Positions 36,210 to 44,481 of a DNA stretch of 64,000 nt are shown piece by piece. This DNA is from Nocardia brasiliensis ATCC 700358 (lineage in GTDB: Bacteria; Actinomycetota; Actinomycetes; Mycobacteriales; Mycobacteriaceae). Every line of letters starts with the position of its first letter. The stretch's first letter is position 1. Under the pieces are notes generated by a model, which saw only the letters and a list, made by a program, of their open reading frames with translations, searched no databases and was not told the DNA's origin. The stretch is taken from NCBI RefSeq assembly GCF_000250675.2, contig NC_018681.1, positions 2,108,001-2,172,000 on the forward strand. Reading direction: 5' to 3'. The translations under genes were made by a program, and so were the position numbers.

Positions 36210-38185
36210 CGGTTCGCTGGTACGTGGGCGGGTTGGAAGCCGCTGGCGGGGCGGTTTTCTTCGGCTCTGATGACGTGGGTGACCGCGTTGATCAGGGCGA
36301 GGTGGGTGAAGGCCTGGGGGAAGTTGCCGAGGTGGCGTCCGCTGCGCGGGTCGATCTCCTCCGCGTAGAGCTGCAGGGGGCTGGCGAAGCCGAGCAGGCG
36401 CTCGCACAGGTGCCTGGCCCGCTGCACCTCGCCGATTTCGACCAGCGCGGACACCAGCCAGAACGAGCAGATGGTGAAAGTGCCTTCGGCGCCGGACAAT
36501 CCGTCGTCGGTGGTCTCGGTGCGGTAGCGCAGCACCAGTCCGTTCTCGGTGAGCCGGTCGGCGATGGACAGCACGGTGGCGCGGATCCGGTGATCGTGCG
36601 GCGGCAGGAAACGGGTCAGCACCGCCAGCAGCAGTGAGGCGTCCAGGGTGTCGCCGCCATAGGTTTGCGTGAAGACGCCGTTGCTGTTCACCCCGTGGGT
36701 GAGGATGTCGTCCTTGATCTCGTCGGCGATGGTGTACCACTCGGTCGCGTGCTCGATCTGGCCGTGCAGTTCGGCCAGTTTCGCGCCGCGGTCGAGCGCG
36801 ACCCAGCACATCACCTTGGACGAGGTGAAATGCTGTGGCTCGCCGCGCACCTCCCAGATGCCGCGGTCGGGCTCGCGCCAGCGCGCGATGGCCGCGCGCA
36901 CCTGACGTTCCAGCAACGGCCACAACGTTTCCGGTACCTGCTGCCGCGACTTCACGTGCAGGTACACGGCGTCGAGCATGGTGCCCCAGATGTCGTGCTG
37001 ATCCTGGTTGTAGGCGGCGTTGCCGATGCGCACCGGACGCGCCCGGTCGTAGCCGCTGAGGTGATCGAGGGTCTCCTCGGTGATCAGTCGTTCACCGCCG
37101 ATGCCGTAAAGCACTTGCAGCGGAACAGCATCGCCGTTGTCGCCGGTGGTCGCGTCGCGCAGGAACGCGAAGAAGTCGTCGGCCTCGCGATCGAGCCCGA
37201 GCGTGTACAAGCCCCACAGGGCGAAGCTGGAGTCGCGCACCCAGGTGTAGCGGTAGTCCCAATTGCGCTCGCCGCCAGGCGTTTCCGGCAGGGAGGTGGT
37301 GGACGCGGCGAGCAGGGCCCCGGTGGGGGCGTAGGTAAGGCCCTTGAGCGTCAGCGCGCTGCGCTGTAAGTAGCTGCGCCACGGGTGATCCGGGAAATTC
37401 CCGAGGGTGATCCACTGCCGCCAGGACTCGGTGGTCTGCCACATCTTCTGCGCCGCATCCTGATACGTCTTCGGTGCGGGCAGCTCCGACCAGGTCAACG
37501 CGACATACACCTCGTCGCCCTCCTGCATCCTGGTGCGTGCCCTGGCCTCCCGGCCCTCCAAACCGAGCCGCAGGTCTGTGGTGAGCACCAGCGTCGGTCC
37601 GGCGGCCGGGTCGTCGGTGCGGACCGCCGTGGCCTCCTCGTACACCTTGCCGGTGTACTCCCAGCGGGCCGTCGCGCGGTGGTAGTCGAACGAGGGCTCG
37701 CAGCTCATCTCCAGCTCGACGGTGCCGTTCACGCATTTCACCGTGCGCAGCAGCATGTGCTCGGCATCCCAGTCCATCGGGGTGCGGCGGTGCGTCTTGG
37801 AGCGCTGATCGTTGTTGTGCCACGGCCCGAGCACCAGCGCGTCGCGCACGATCAGCCAGCCGGTCTCGGTCTGCCAGGTGGTTTCGAGGATCATCCCGCC
37901 CGGCAGATAGCGCCGCGCGGCGGGCACGTTCACGCCGTACGGGCCGATCCGGAAGTGGCCCGCGCTGCGGTCGAGCATCGCGCCGAAGATGCTCGGCGAA
38001 TCCGGGCGGGGGACGCACATCCACTCGACCGCGCCGTTGTTGCCGATCAGGCAGCTGGTCTCGCAGTCGGACAGGAACGCGTAGTCGTCGATCGGCGGGA
38101 AGGCGCCGTGCCGCGGCTCGGTCAGCTGGCTGGGTACCGGCAGGTCGTACGGTTCGTCGACGGTGAGATCATCGGAGGACGGCAT
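36200..38185 (-). CDS. treH: Glycoside hydrolase family 15, probable trehalase
   Basis: 661 residues: an N-terminal beta-sandwich (YAFLSDCETSCLIGNNGAVEWMCVPRPDSPSIFGAMLD, quoted in part) and a C-terminal (alpha/alpha)6 barrel with RDSSFALWGLYTLG, IWEVRGEPQHFTSSKVMCWVALDRG (likely general-acid Glu) and GAEGTFTICSFWLVSALVEIG (likely general-base Glu). Matches Rv2402 by order; the mycobacterial enzyme is a phosphate-dependent GH15 trehalase that splits trehalose into two glucose units. Cytosolic, no signal peptide. A glucoamylase-type specificity cannot be excluded by sequence alone. Confidence 0.83.
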   Translation of the reverse strand: MPSSDDLTVDEPYDLPVPSQLTEPRHGAFPPIDDYAFLSDCETSCLIGNNGAVEWMCVPRPDSPSIFGAMLDRSAGHFRIGPYGVNVPAARRYLPGGMILETTWQTETGWLIVRDALVLGPWHNNDQRSKTHRRTPMDWDAEHMLLRTVKCVNGTVELEMSCEPSFDYHRATARWEYTGKVYEEATAVRTDDPAAGPTLVLTTDLRLGLEGREARARTRMQEGDEVYVALTWSELPAPKTYQDAAQKMWQTTESWRQWITLGNFPDHPWRSYLQRSALTLKGLTYAPTGALLAASTTSLPETPGGERNWDYRYTWVRDSSFALWGLYTLGLDREADDFFAFLRDATTGDNGDAVPLQVLYGIGGERLITEETLDHLSGYDRARPVRIGNAAYNQDQHDIWGTMLDAVYLHVKSRQQVPETLWPLLERQVRAAIARWREPDRGIWEVRGEPQHFTSSKVMCWVALDRGAKLAELHGQIEHATEWYTIADEIKDDILTHGVNSNGVFTQTYGGDTLDASLLLAVLTRFLPPHDHRIRATVLSIADRLTENGLVLRYRTETTDDGLSGAEGTFTICSFWLVSALVEIGEVQRARHLCERLLGFASPLQLYAEEIDPRSGRHLGNFPQAFTHLALINAVTHVIRAEENRPASGFQPAHVPANRPA

Positions 38186-38284
38186 ACCTCACAGTATCTA
38201 TGCCCCTAGCCTGCGAATAGGGGTCTCTGCCCCCGTCGGAATCGGGCTTGCTTCTCTCTCAGGTGGACGCACTAGGCTGGGTTC

Positions 38285-38572
38285 GTGGTACATCACATCG
38301 CAGGTTGGTGGGACAGCTTCGAGCTGTGGGTTGCGGGACTCCCGTTCATCCCGCAGTTCCTGGTCGTGCTCGTCGGCATGGTCCCGATCTGCTTCGCCAT
38401 CGCCTTCGCGCTGGATCGGGTGCTGCGCGCCGCGCTGCGGGTGCTCGATCGCAAACACCCCGCCGACCCCGCGGTGCGGGTGCCGGCCGATGCCGCCACC
38501 CTCACCGCCGATCCGGACGCGGTGCTGCTGCCCGGCGACCCGCGCAGGCCCGTGCAGAGCGGTGCCCGCTGA
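38285..38572 (+). CDS. Small membrane protein
   Basis: 95 residues with one or two membrane helices (FIPQFLVVLVGMVPICFAIAFALDRVL, ~21-47) and a Pro/Ala-rich cytoplasmic tail. Start GTG at 38285. It sits between treH and the M48 gene, roughly where M. tuberculosis has the small membrane gene Rv2401A. The stop overlaps the next start (TGATG), so the two tiny genes are coupled. Function unknown. Confidence 0.68.
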   Translation: MVHHIAGWWDSFELWVAGLPFIPQFLVVLVGMVPICFAIAFALDRVLRAALRVLDRKHPADPAVRVPADAATLTADPDAVLLPGDPRRPVQSGAR

Positions 38573-38649
38573 TGCCACGTTCGCGCGTCCAGCTGGCCTT
38601 GATCGCCCTGCTGGTGTTGGTGGTCGTCGCCTGGTTCTTCACCCGCTGA
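38572..38649 (+). CDS. 25-residue membrane peptide
   Basis: A very short ORF whose ATG overlaps the preceding stop (TGATG): a basic start (MPRSRVQ), one membrane helix (LALIALLVLVVVAWFF) and a TR end. Length, charge pattern and coupling argue that it is a real small membrane protein. No family recognised. Confidence 0.55.
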   Translation: MPRSRVQLALIALLVLVVVAWFFTR

Positions 38650-38698
38650 CAAAGGTGGGCTGCTTGTAGCCGTCCCGCCGCGCACCTCCTGTCGTCCC

Positions 38699-38728
38699 GC
38701 GCGCGTGTCAGCCGACCGACACGCGCGC
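38699..38728. terminator. GTGTC-type hairpin between convergent genes
   Basis: A perfect 11-bp stem (GCGCGCGTGTC / GACACGCGCGC) with an 8-nt loop lies between the small membrane genes and the convergent M48 gene. A near copy occurs at 52677-52712. Confidence 0.5.
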
Positions 38729-38766
38729 TTCGTGCGAAACCGCCCGCGGCAGCTATCGAACGGCAC

Positions 38767-39828
38767 CTAGTTGTTCTGCTCGCCCGAGCGCCAGTCGTTG
38801 AACCGCTTGCCGATCTTGGACACGGTGTCGCCCACCTCTTGACCGACCGTGTTCACGGCCGCGCCCACATCCTTGCCGAGGTTTCGCACGGTGCGGATCA
38901 GCGGATCCTCGGACTGGTCGAAGTTGTTGCGATAGGTCCGGGCGGCCTCCTTGATCTCCGCGCCGATGCTGGCGTTCTTGTCGTGTTCGCGCCGCGGGTA
39001 GTCGCCGGCGAGGATGCGGTCGTATTCGCCGCTCTGGATCCAGCGCCGCAGCTCCGAAGCACGCAGCACCGAGAACGGATGGCTCTGCAATTCCAGATTG
39101 AGCAGTTTCAGCACACCGTCGCGCAGGTCGCCGGAGCGTTCGTAGTCGTCGGCCTGGGCCAGGAACGCGCCGTGATTCATCTCCTTGATCCAGGTGCCGC
39201 CCGCCGTCTTCATGTGCACCCGCACCGAGGTATCGACGTCCTGCACGCACAGCAGCCCGGCCCGGTCGCCGGAGAGCTCGGATTTACGGCTCCATTCCAT
39301 CAACGCGGCGACGATGGCGCGTAATGCCCAGCCGCCCACCGGCATCCAGCCGAAGCCGGCCGAGATCCGCAGCAAGTGCATGAGCATGGTGCGGTACACG
39401 GCGTGGCCCGACAGTGCGTGGCCGAGCTCGTGGCCGATGGTGAACCGCAACTCCTCGGTATCCATCAGGTCGATCAAACCCGTGGTCAGCACGATGAACG
39501 GCTGGTCCATGCCGATCGTGAAGGCGTTCACCTGCGGGCTCTGCAGCACGAACATCTCCGGCGTGGTGCGCGCGTCGAGCACCTGGACACAGTCCTCCCG
39601 CAACTGATGCAGCGACCGGAACTGCCGCTCGTCCACCCGCACCGCCGTCGCGAGGTACATCAACCGGTGCTGCCGTTCTTGCAGCAAACCCGACAGGGTG
39701 CGCAGGATGGCGTCGAAACCGGACAGTGTGCGCAGTGTGACCAAGGCGGTGCGATCGGCGGGATGCTCCCACGCGCGGGTGCTGATGCCGGGAAATCGCG
39801 CGCGGACCCGATCCGGGCTGGTAGTCAT
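38767..39828 (-). CDS. M48-family zinc metallopeptidase
   Basis: 353 residues. Zinc motif HELGHALSGH (HExxH) with a downstream ligand in SRKSELSGDRAG; between them a hydrophobic stretch MLMHLLRISAGFGWMPVGGWALRAIVAALM (split around Gly-Phe-Gly) may form a membrane hairpin. The N-terminal part contains LQSPQVNAFTIGMDQPFIVLTTGLIDLM, typical of M48. Residues after ~300 are charged and may be a regulatory tail. HtpX/Oma1-type M48 enzymes act in membrane-protein quality control. ATG at 39828 is the first good start; the upstream region carries the divergent subI leader. Confidence 0.85.
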   Translation of the reverse strand: MTTSPDRVRARFPGISTRAWEHPADRTALVTLRTLSGFDAILRTLSGLLQERQHRLMYLATAVRVDERQFRSLHQLREDCVQVLDARTTPEMFVLQSPQVNAFTIGMDQPFIVLTTGLIDLMDTEELRFTIGHELGHALSGHAVYRTMLMHLLRISAGFGWMPVGGWALRAIVAALMEWSRKSELSGDRAGLLCVQDVDTSVRVHMKTAGGTWIKEMNHGAFLAQADDYERSGDLRDGVLKLLNLELQSHPFSVLRASELRRWIQSGEYDRILAGDYPRREHDKNASIGAEIKEAARTYRNNFDQSEDPLIRTVRNLGKDVGAAVNTVGQEVGDTVSKIGKRFNDWRSGEQNN

Positions 39829-39887
39829 GGGATGAAACCCCCCTCTTCCTGGAACTCTGTAATTCGAACTAACACAACGTGCTCTGC

Positions 39888-39989
39888 TACAGTCTGCCCG
39901 TGTCTTCGAGTGTCGTCCCGCTGGTCCGCCATGAATTGGCGTTGATCGCGGTCGGCAACCTCGCGGTCGCGGACATTCTCTGTCGCTGA
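39888..39989 (+). promoter_or_regulatory. Leaderless Cys-codon leader peptide (Ms4533A-like) before subI
   Basis: A TACAGT -10 element (39888-39893) is followed six bases later by GTG at 39900, which opens a 29-codon ORF ending with TGA at 39987-39989. With no room for a ribosome site, the mRNA would start at the GTG. The peptide reads ...VVPLVRHELALIAV...VADILCR, with a single Cys codon two codons before the stop. In M. smegmatis, leaderless Cys-rich uORFs (Ms4533A upstream of the sulfate transport operon) sense cysteine supply. The same position and form here support that role. Only one Cys codon is present, so stalling would depend on a single site. Confidence 0.75.
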
Positions 39990-40007
39990 TCGGCGACCGG
40001 GCACGGC

Positions 40008-40045
40008 TGCGCGTCCCTACTTCGTAGACTGGCGTGCAATTTTTT
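40008..40045 (+). terminator. Intrinsic terminator (attenuator) between leader peptide and subI
   Basis: TGCGCGTC (40008-40015) pairs with GGCGTGCA (40031-40038) over eight base pairs including two G-U, with an inner CTAC/GTAG stem (40017-40020, 40024-40027) and a TTC loop; six T follow (40040-40045). It starts 19 bases after the leader stop and about 150 bases before subI. GTCGC at 39982-39986, just after the leader Cys codon begins, and GGTCGC at 39965-39970 can each pair with GCGAC(C) at 39993-39998, so alternative structures exist next to the stalling site. Confidence 0.68.
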
Positions 40046-40192
40046 CGCAGACGTCCCCGAACCCCCGGCGGCCTTCCGGCCGACAGCCACGCCATTGCCG
40101 CATAATTCCGGCGACAGGTCTACCGATCCACCAGCATGTCTGTGCCACTCGACGCCCCGAGCCGGCAGCCAGTAGGAAAGGTCCACCCCGAA

Positions 40193-41239
40193 ATGTCTCG
40201 CAAATCTTGGCTCTTCTCGCGCCGCAGCGCCGTTGCCATCGCCGTCACCTCAGCCGCGGCGGTCGTGCTCACCGCCTGCGGCGGCGGAGCCAGTGACACG
40301 GTCGGGGGCAGCGGTGCCGACGGCAGCGGTGGCACGCTCAACCTCTACGCCTACGCGGTGCCCAAGCCCGGCTTCGACAAGGTCGTGCCGGAGTTCAACA
40401 AGACCGAGCAGGGCAAGAACGTCGTCGTCAACGGCTCCTACGGCGCCTCGGGTGATCAGTCCCGCAAGGTCAAGGACGGTGCCGAGGCCGATGTGGTGAA
40501 CTTCTCCGTGGAACCCGACATCACCCGCCTGGTCGATGCCGGTCTGGTCGACTCGAACTGGAATGCCGACGCCACCAAGGGGATTCCGTTCGGTTCGGTC
40601 GTCGCGATCGTGGTCCGCAAGGGCAACCCGAAGGGCATCAGGGACTGGGACGACCTGCTGAAGCCGGGTATCGAGGTGGTCACCCCGAACCCGTTCAGCT
40701 CGGGCTCGGCCAAGTGGAACCTGCTCGCGCCCTACGCGGCCAAGTCCGAGGGCGGCCAGAACCCGCAGGCAGGCCTGGACTTCCTGAGCCAGTTGGTGTC
40801 CAAGGAGCACGTGAAGGTGCAGCCGAAGTCGGGCCGGGAGGCCACCGAGACGTTCCTGCAGGGCACCGGTGACGTGCTGCTCAGCTACGAGAACGAGGCG
40901 CTGTTCTCCGAGCGCAACGGCGACCAGATCGAGCACTTCGTGCCGCCGGTCACCTTCAAGATCGAGAACCCGGTCGCGGTGCTCAAATCGAGCAAGAACC
41001 AAGAGAAGGCCGTGGCCTTCCGTGACTTCCTGTACACCCCTGAAGGTCAGCGGGCTTGGGCCGCAGCCGGTTTCCGGCCGGTCGACCCGAAGGTGGCGGC
41101 CGAGTTCGGCAAGGACTTCCCGACCCCGCAGCGGCTGTGGACCATCGCCGACCTGGGTGGCTGGAAGACCGTGGACAAGGAGCTGTTCACCCCGAACACC
41201 GGCTCCGTCGCCGTGATCTACGACAAAGCGACCAAGTAA
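40193..41239 (+). CDS. subI: Sulfate-binding lipoprotein
   Basis: 348 residues. Lipoprotein signal with twin basic start (MSRKSWLFSRRSAVAIAV...) and lipobox LTAC; the mature protein has a flexible Gly/Ser linker and a type 2 periplasmic-binding fold (TLNLYAYAVPKPGFDKVVPEFNKTEQGK; GASGDQSRKV; VKVQPKSGREATETFLQGTGDVLLSYENEA). It captures sulfate (or thiosulfate) outside the membrane for CysT/CysW. First gene of subI-cysT-cysW-cysA and preceded by a Cys leader and attenuator. ATG at 40193 is supported by AGGAAAGG upstream and by the signal peptide. Equivalent of Rv2400c. Confidence 0.93.
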   Translation: MSRKSWLFSRRSAVAIAVTSAAAVVLTACGGGASDTVGGSGADGSGGTLNLYAYAVPKPGFDKVVPEFNKTEQGKNVVVNGSYGASGDQSRKVKDGAEADVVNFSVEPDITRLVDAGLVDSNWNADATKGIPFGSVVAIVVRKGNPKGIRDWDDLLKPGIEVVTPNPFSSGSAKWNLLAPYAAKSEGGQNPQAGLDFLSQLVSKEHVKVQPKSGREATETFLQGTGDVLLSYENEALFSERNGDQIEHFVPPVTFKIENPVAVLKSSKNQEKAVAFRDFLYTPEGQRAWAAAGFRPVDPKVAAEFGKDFPTPQRLWTIADLGGWKTVDKELFTPNTGSVAVIYDKATK

Positions 41240-41270
41240 CCGGGCTGAACGGACGGAATACTGGACGACT

Positions 41271-42164
41271 GTGACTGACAGCAGCACCGCCGGGGACGGG
41301 GCAGCACCCGTTTCCGGCGGTTCCCAGAAGGTGAGCCCGGCCGGGCGCGTGAACTGGTCGTGGCTGCGCGTGACCGGCTCGGTGGGCCCGCTCGGCATCG
41401 CCACCGCCGTGCTGTGGCTCAGCATCATCGTGCTGCTGCCGCTGGCCGCACTCACCGTCACCTCGTTCGACGAGGGCTGGTCCGGCTTCTGGAGCGCGGT
41501 CACCGCGCCCGCGGCGCTGGACTCGTTGCGGATCACCGTGTTCGTCTCGGTGGTGGTCGCGGTGATCAACGTGGTGATGGGCACGCTCATCGCCTGGGTG
41601 CTGGTGCGCGACGAGTTCCCGGGCAAGAGCATCGTCAACGCGCTGATCGACCTGCCGTTCGCGTTGCCGACGATCGTCGCCAGCATCGTGCTGCTCTCGC
41701 TGTACGGCCCGCAGAGCCCGATCGACATCCACCTCAACGCGACCCAACCCGGCCTCATCGTGGCGCTGGCGTTCGTCACGCTGCCGTTCGTGGTGCGTTC
41801 GGTGCAGCCGGTGCTGATCGAGGCCGACCGCGAGGTGGAACAGGCGGCGCTCTCGCTGGGCGCGAACAACTGGACCACGTTCCGCCGCATCGTTTTACCG
41901 ACGCTGGCCCCGGCGATCATCTCCGGCGGCGGCCTCGCCTTCGCCCGCGCCATCGGCGAATACGGCTCGGTGGTGCTGATCGGCGGCGCCATCCCGCGCA
42001 AGACCGAAATGGCTTCGCAATACATCCAGAAGCAGATCGAAATCGACCGGCCGATCAACGCCGCCGCGGTTTCGGTTGCCCTGCTGGTCATTTCGTTCGC
42101 GACCCTGCTCGTGCTCCGCCTGCTCGCCGAACGCAGCGTGCGCAAGGAACAGGAGACGCGTTGA
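41271..42164 (+). CDS. cysT: Sulfate ABC transporter permease CysT
   Basis: 297 residues with six membrane helices after a ~30-residue cytoplasmic N-terminus. The ABC permease EAA loop is EADREVEQAALSLGANNWTTFRRIVLPTLAPAI, which docks the CysA ATPase. The sequence IDLPFALPTIVASIVLLSLYGPQSPI is characteristic of CysT/CysU. GTG start at 41271, 31 bases after subI. Its stop overlaps the TTG start of cysW (TTGA). Equivalent of Rv2399c. Confidence 0.93.
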   Translation: MTDSSTAGDGAAPVSGGSQKVSPAGRVNWSWLRVTGSVGPLGIATAVLWLSIIVLLPLAALTVTSFDEGWSGFWSAVTAPAALDSLRITVFVSVVVAVINVVMGTLIAWVLVRDEFPGKSIVNALIDLPFALPTIVASIVLLSLYGPQSPIDIHLNATQPGLIVALAFVTLPFVVRSVQPVLIEADREVEQAALSLGANNWTTFRRIVLPTLAPAIISGGGLAFARAIGEYGSVVLIGGAIPRKTEMASQYIQKQIEIDRPINAAAVSVALLVISFATLLVLRLLAERSVRKEQETR

Positions 42165-42967
42165 AACTCTCTGCATGGTCCCGTATTCCGCTGCGGGTGG
42201 TGGCGTTGGGCTACTTGGCCGTCTTACTGGTGCTGCCGCTGGTGATCATCCTGTATCGCACCTTCGAGAAGGGGATCGGCGCGTTCATCGATTCGATCTC
42301 CACGCCCGCCGCCATCTCCGCGTTCCAGCTGTCGATGATCATCGTGGCGATCGTGGTGCCGGTGAACGTGATCTTCGGCATCGTCACCGCGATCGCGCTG
42401 GTGCGCGGAAAGTTCCCGGGGCGCACCCTGGTTCAGGGCATCGTCGACCTGCCGTTCGCTGTGTCGCCGGTGGTGGTCGGCGTCGCGCTGATCCTGCTGT
42501 GGGGCGCCGGCGGCTGGTTCGGCGGCCTGGAGGACATCGGCTTCAAGGTGATCTTCAATCTGCCGGGCATGGTGATCGCCACCATCTTCGTCACGCTCCC
42601 GTTCGTGGTGCGCGAGGTGGAGCCGGTGCTGCACGAGATCGGCGACGAACAAGAACAGGCGGCCGCCACCCTGGGCGCCACCCGCTGGCAGACGTTCTGG
42701 CGCATCACCTTGCCCGCCATCCGGTGGGGCCTCACCTACGGCGTGGTGCTCACCGTGGCCCGCGCGCTCGGCGAGTTCGGCGCGGTGATCATGGTCTCCT
42801 CGGCGCTGCCCGGTAAGTCGCAGACCCTGACGCTGCTGGTGCACGGTCGATACATCAACGACCACAACACCTTCGGCGCCTACTCGGCCGCGACCCTGTT
42901 GATGGGCCTCGCGCTCGTGACACTCCTGTTGATGACCCTCCTCGAACGCAAGCGGGGCGCCAAATGA
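42161..42967 (+). CDS. cysW: Sulfate ABC transporter permease CysW
   Basis: 268 residues, six membrane helices, EAA loop EIGDEQEQAAATLGATRWQTFWRITLPAI. The pairing DLPFAVSPVVVGVALILLWG with ALGEFGAVIMVSSALPGKSQTLTL is typical of CysW. The start is TTG at 42161, overlapping the cysT stop, so translation depends on coupling. The stop overlaps the cysA ATG (ATGA). Forms the transmembrane heterodimer with CysT. Equivalent of Rv2398c. Confidence 0.93.
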   Translation: MKLSAWSRIPLRVVALGYLAVLLVLPLVIILYRTFEKGIGAFIDSISTPAAISAFQLSMIIVAIVVPVNVIFGIVTAIALVRGKFPGRTLVQGIVDLPFAVSPVVVGVALILLWGAGGWFGGLEDIGFKVIFNLPGMVIATIFVTLPFVVREVEPVLHEIGDEQEQAAATLGATRWQTFWRITLPAIRWGLTYGVVLTVARALGEFGAVIMVSSALPGKSQTLTLLVHGRYINDHNTFGAYSAATLLMGLALVTLLLMTLLERKRGAK

Positions 42968-43959
42968 TCACCGTGACCAATGCGAAGAAGAACTACGGTT
43001 CGTTCGCCGCGCTCGACGACGTCACCATCGATATCCCGTCCGGCGAGCTGACGGCCCTGCTCGGACCCTCGGGTTCGGGCAAGTCCACGCTGCTGCGGTC
43101 GATCGCGGGGCTCGAATCGCTCGACTCCGGCATCGTGGTGATCGCGGGCAACGACGTCACCCGGGTACCGCCGCAGAAACGCGACATCGGTTTCGTATTC
43201 CAGCATTACGCCGCGTTCAAGCATATGACCGTGCGCGACAACGTGGCGTTCGGCCTGAAGATCCGCAAGCGGCCCAAAGCCGAAATCGCCAAGCGGGTGG
43301 ACGAATTGCTCGGCATCGTCGGTCTCGACGGCTTCCAGCATCGCTACCCGGCGCAGCTGTCCGGCGGTCAGCGCCAGCGCATGGCCCTGGCGCGCGCGCT
43401 CGCGGTCGACCCGCAGGTGCTGCTGCTCGACGAGCCGTTCGGTGCACTGGACGCCAAAGTCCGTGCGGACCTGCGTACTTGGCTGCGCAGGCTGCACGAG
43501 GAGGTGCACGTCACCACCGTGCTGGTCACCCACGACCAGGAAGAGGCCCTCGATGTGGCCGACCGCATCGCGGTGATGAACAAGGGGCGGATCGAGCAAA
43601 TCGGTTCTCCGGAGGACGTTTACGACCGCCCCGCGAACGAGTTCGTGATGTCGTTCCTCGGCGCGGTGGCCCGGCTGAACGGACATCTGGTGCGCCCGCA
43701 CGACATTCGCGTCGGCCGCGAGCCGAGCATGGCGCTGGCCGAGCACGAGGGCACCGCCGAATCCGCGGGCGTCACCCGGGCGACGGTCGAGCGCGTGGTG
43801 CATCTCGGTTTCGAGGTCCGGGTGGAACTGCGCAATGCCGCCACCGGCGATCTCTTCGCCGCCCAGGTGACCCGCGGTGACGCGGAGGCGCTGCGGCTCG
43901 CGGACGGCGAGACGGTCTACGCCCGGGCCACCCGGATCCCGGAGCTGCCCGCGCAGTGA
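42964..43959 (+). CDS. cysA: Sulfate ABC transporter ATP-binding protein CysA
   Basis: 331 residues. Walker A GPSGSGKST, Q-loop FQHYAAFKHMTVRDNVAFGL, signature LSGGQRQRMALARALA, Walker B VLLLDEPFGALDAKVR, H-loop VTHDQEEAL. A C-terminal TOBE-like regulatory domain (~240-331; RPHDIRVGREPS ... VERVVHLGFEVRVEL) is present. Energises CysT/CysW. Equivalent of Rv2397c. It is the last gene of the operon; a ~520-bp non-coding stretch follows. Confidence 0.95.
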   Translation: MITVTNAKKNYGSFAALDDVTIDIPSGELTALLGPSGSGKSTLLRSIAGLESLDSGIVVIAGNDVTRVPPQKRDIGFVFQHYAAFKHMTVRDNVAFGLKIRKRPKAEIAKRVDELLGIVGLDGFQHRYPAQLSGGQRQRMALARALAVDPQVLLLDEPFGALDAKVRADLRTWLRRLHEEVHVTTVLVTHDQEEALDVADRIAVMNKGRIEQIGSPEDVYDRPANEFVMSFLGAVARLNGHLVRPHDIRVGREPSMALAEHEGTAESAGVTRATVERVVHLGFEVRVELRNAATGDLFAAQVTRGDAEALRLADGETVYARATRIPELPAQ

Positions 43960-44481
43960 GGCTCGCGCCGACCGGCTGCTGCGACGTTGCTGATCTTGTG
44001 CTGGTGCAAGGTTATCCGCCGAGCGCGGCCACCGAAGTATTGCCGCATTGTCCGGTACAGAGTTGCGGCGGTGGCCCGGCCGGCTCGGCCGGTCGAACGG
44101 GCTTCAGCGTGTCGTTCCGGCGAGTCCGCGCAGTATCGCGCGCCGCGGCCCCCGTGTCCGGTGAATAGGGATTGTTAGGGGCTATCACCGCATGTGAGAA
44201 CGTGTATCCGGATGCGATGCCGGATGGGCGCCCGGCGCGGCGCCGGGCGGCAACCCGGGATGGGACACGATCGAATGTCGGCGTGTCGCAGTGAAATCCG
44301 GGCGTCGGCGCGATTCCTGCACTCCAGGGCAGGTGACCAGGACCGATCGTTGTGCTATGCAACCTGTTTCAGAACAGGCGGGCGGCGGACAATAGGGTGT
44401 CCGGTGGTTGGCAGGCGAGTCGCGGAGTGGTTGCGTGGACGGAGTTCGAAGCAAATCGGCTCGGCGATCAGGTGGATTGCG
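43960..44481 (+). other. Non-coding region between cysA and Hsp70-like gene
   Basis: No gene is supported. A small GGCCGG-containing dyad (44076-44092) may act as a weak terminator for the cys operon. The last ~250 bp should contain the promoter of the Hsp70-like gene; in-frame open codons run upstream of 44482 but lack Hsp70 similarity. Confidence 0.4.
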
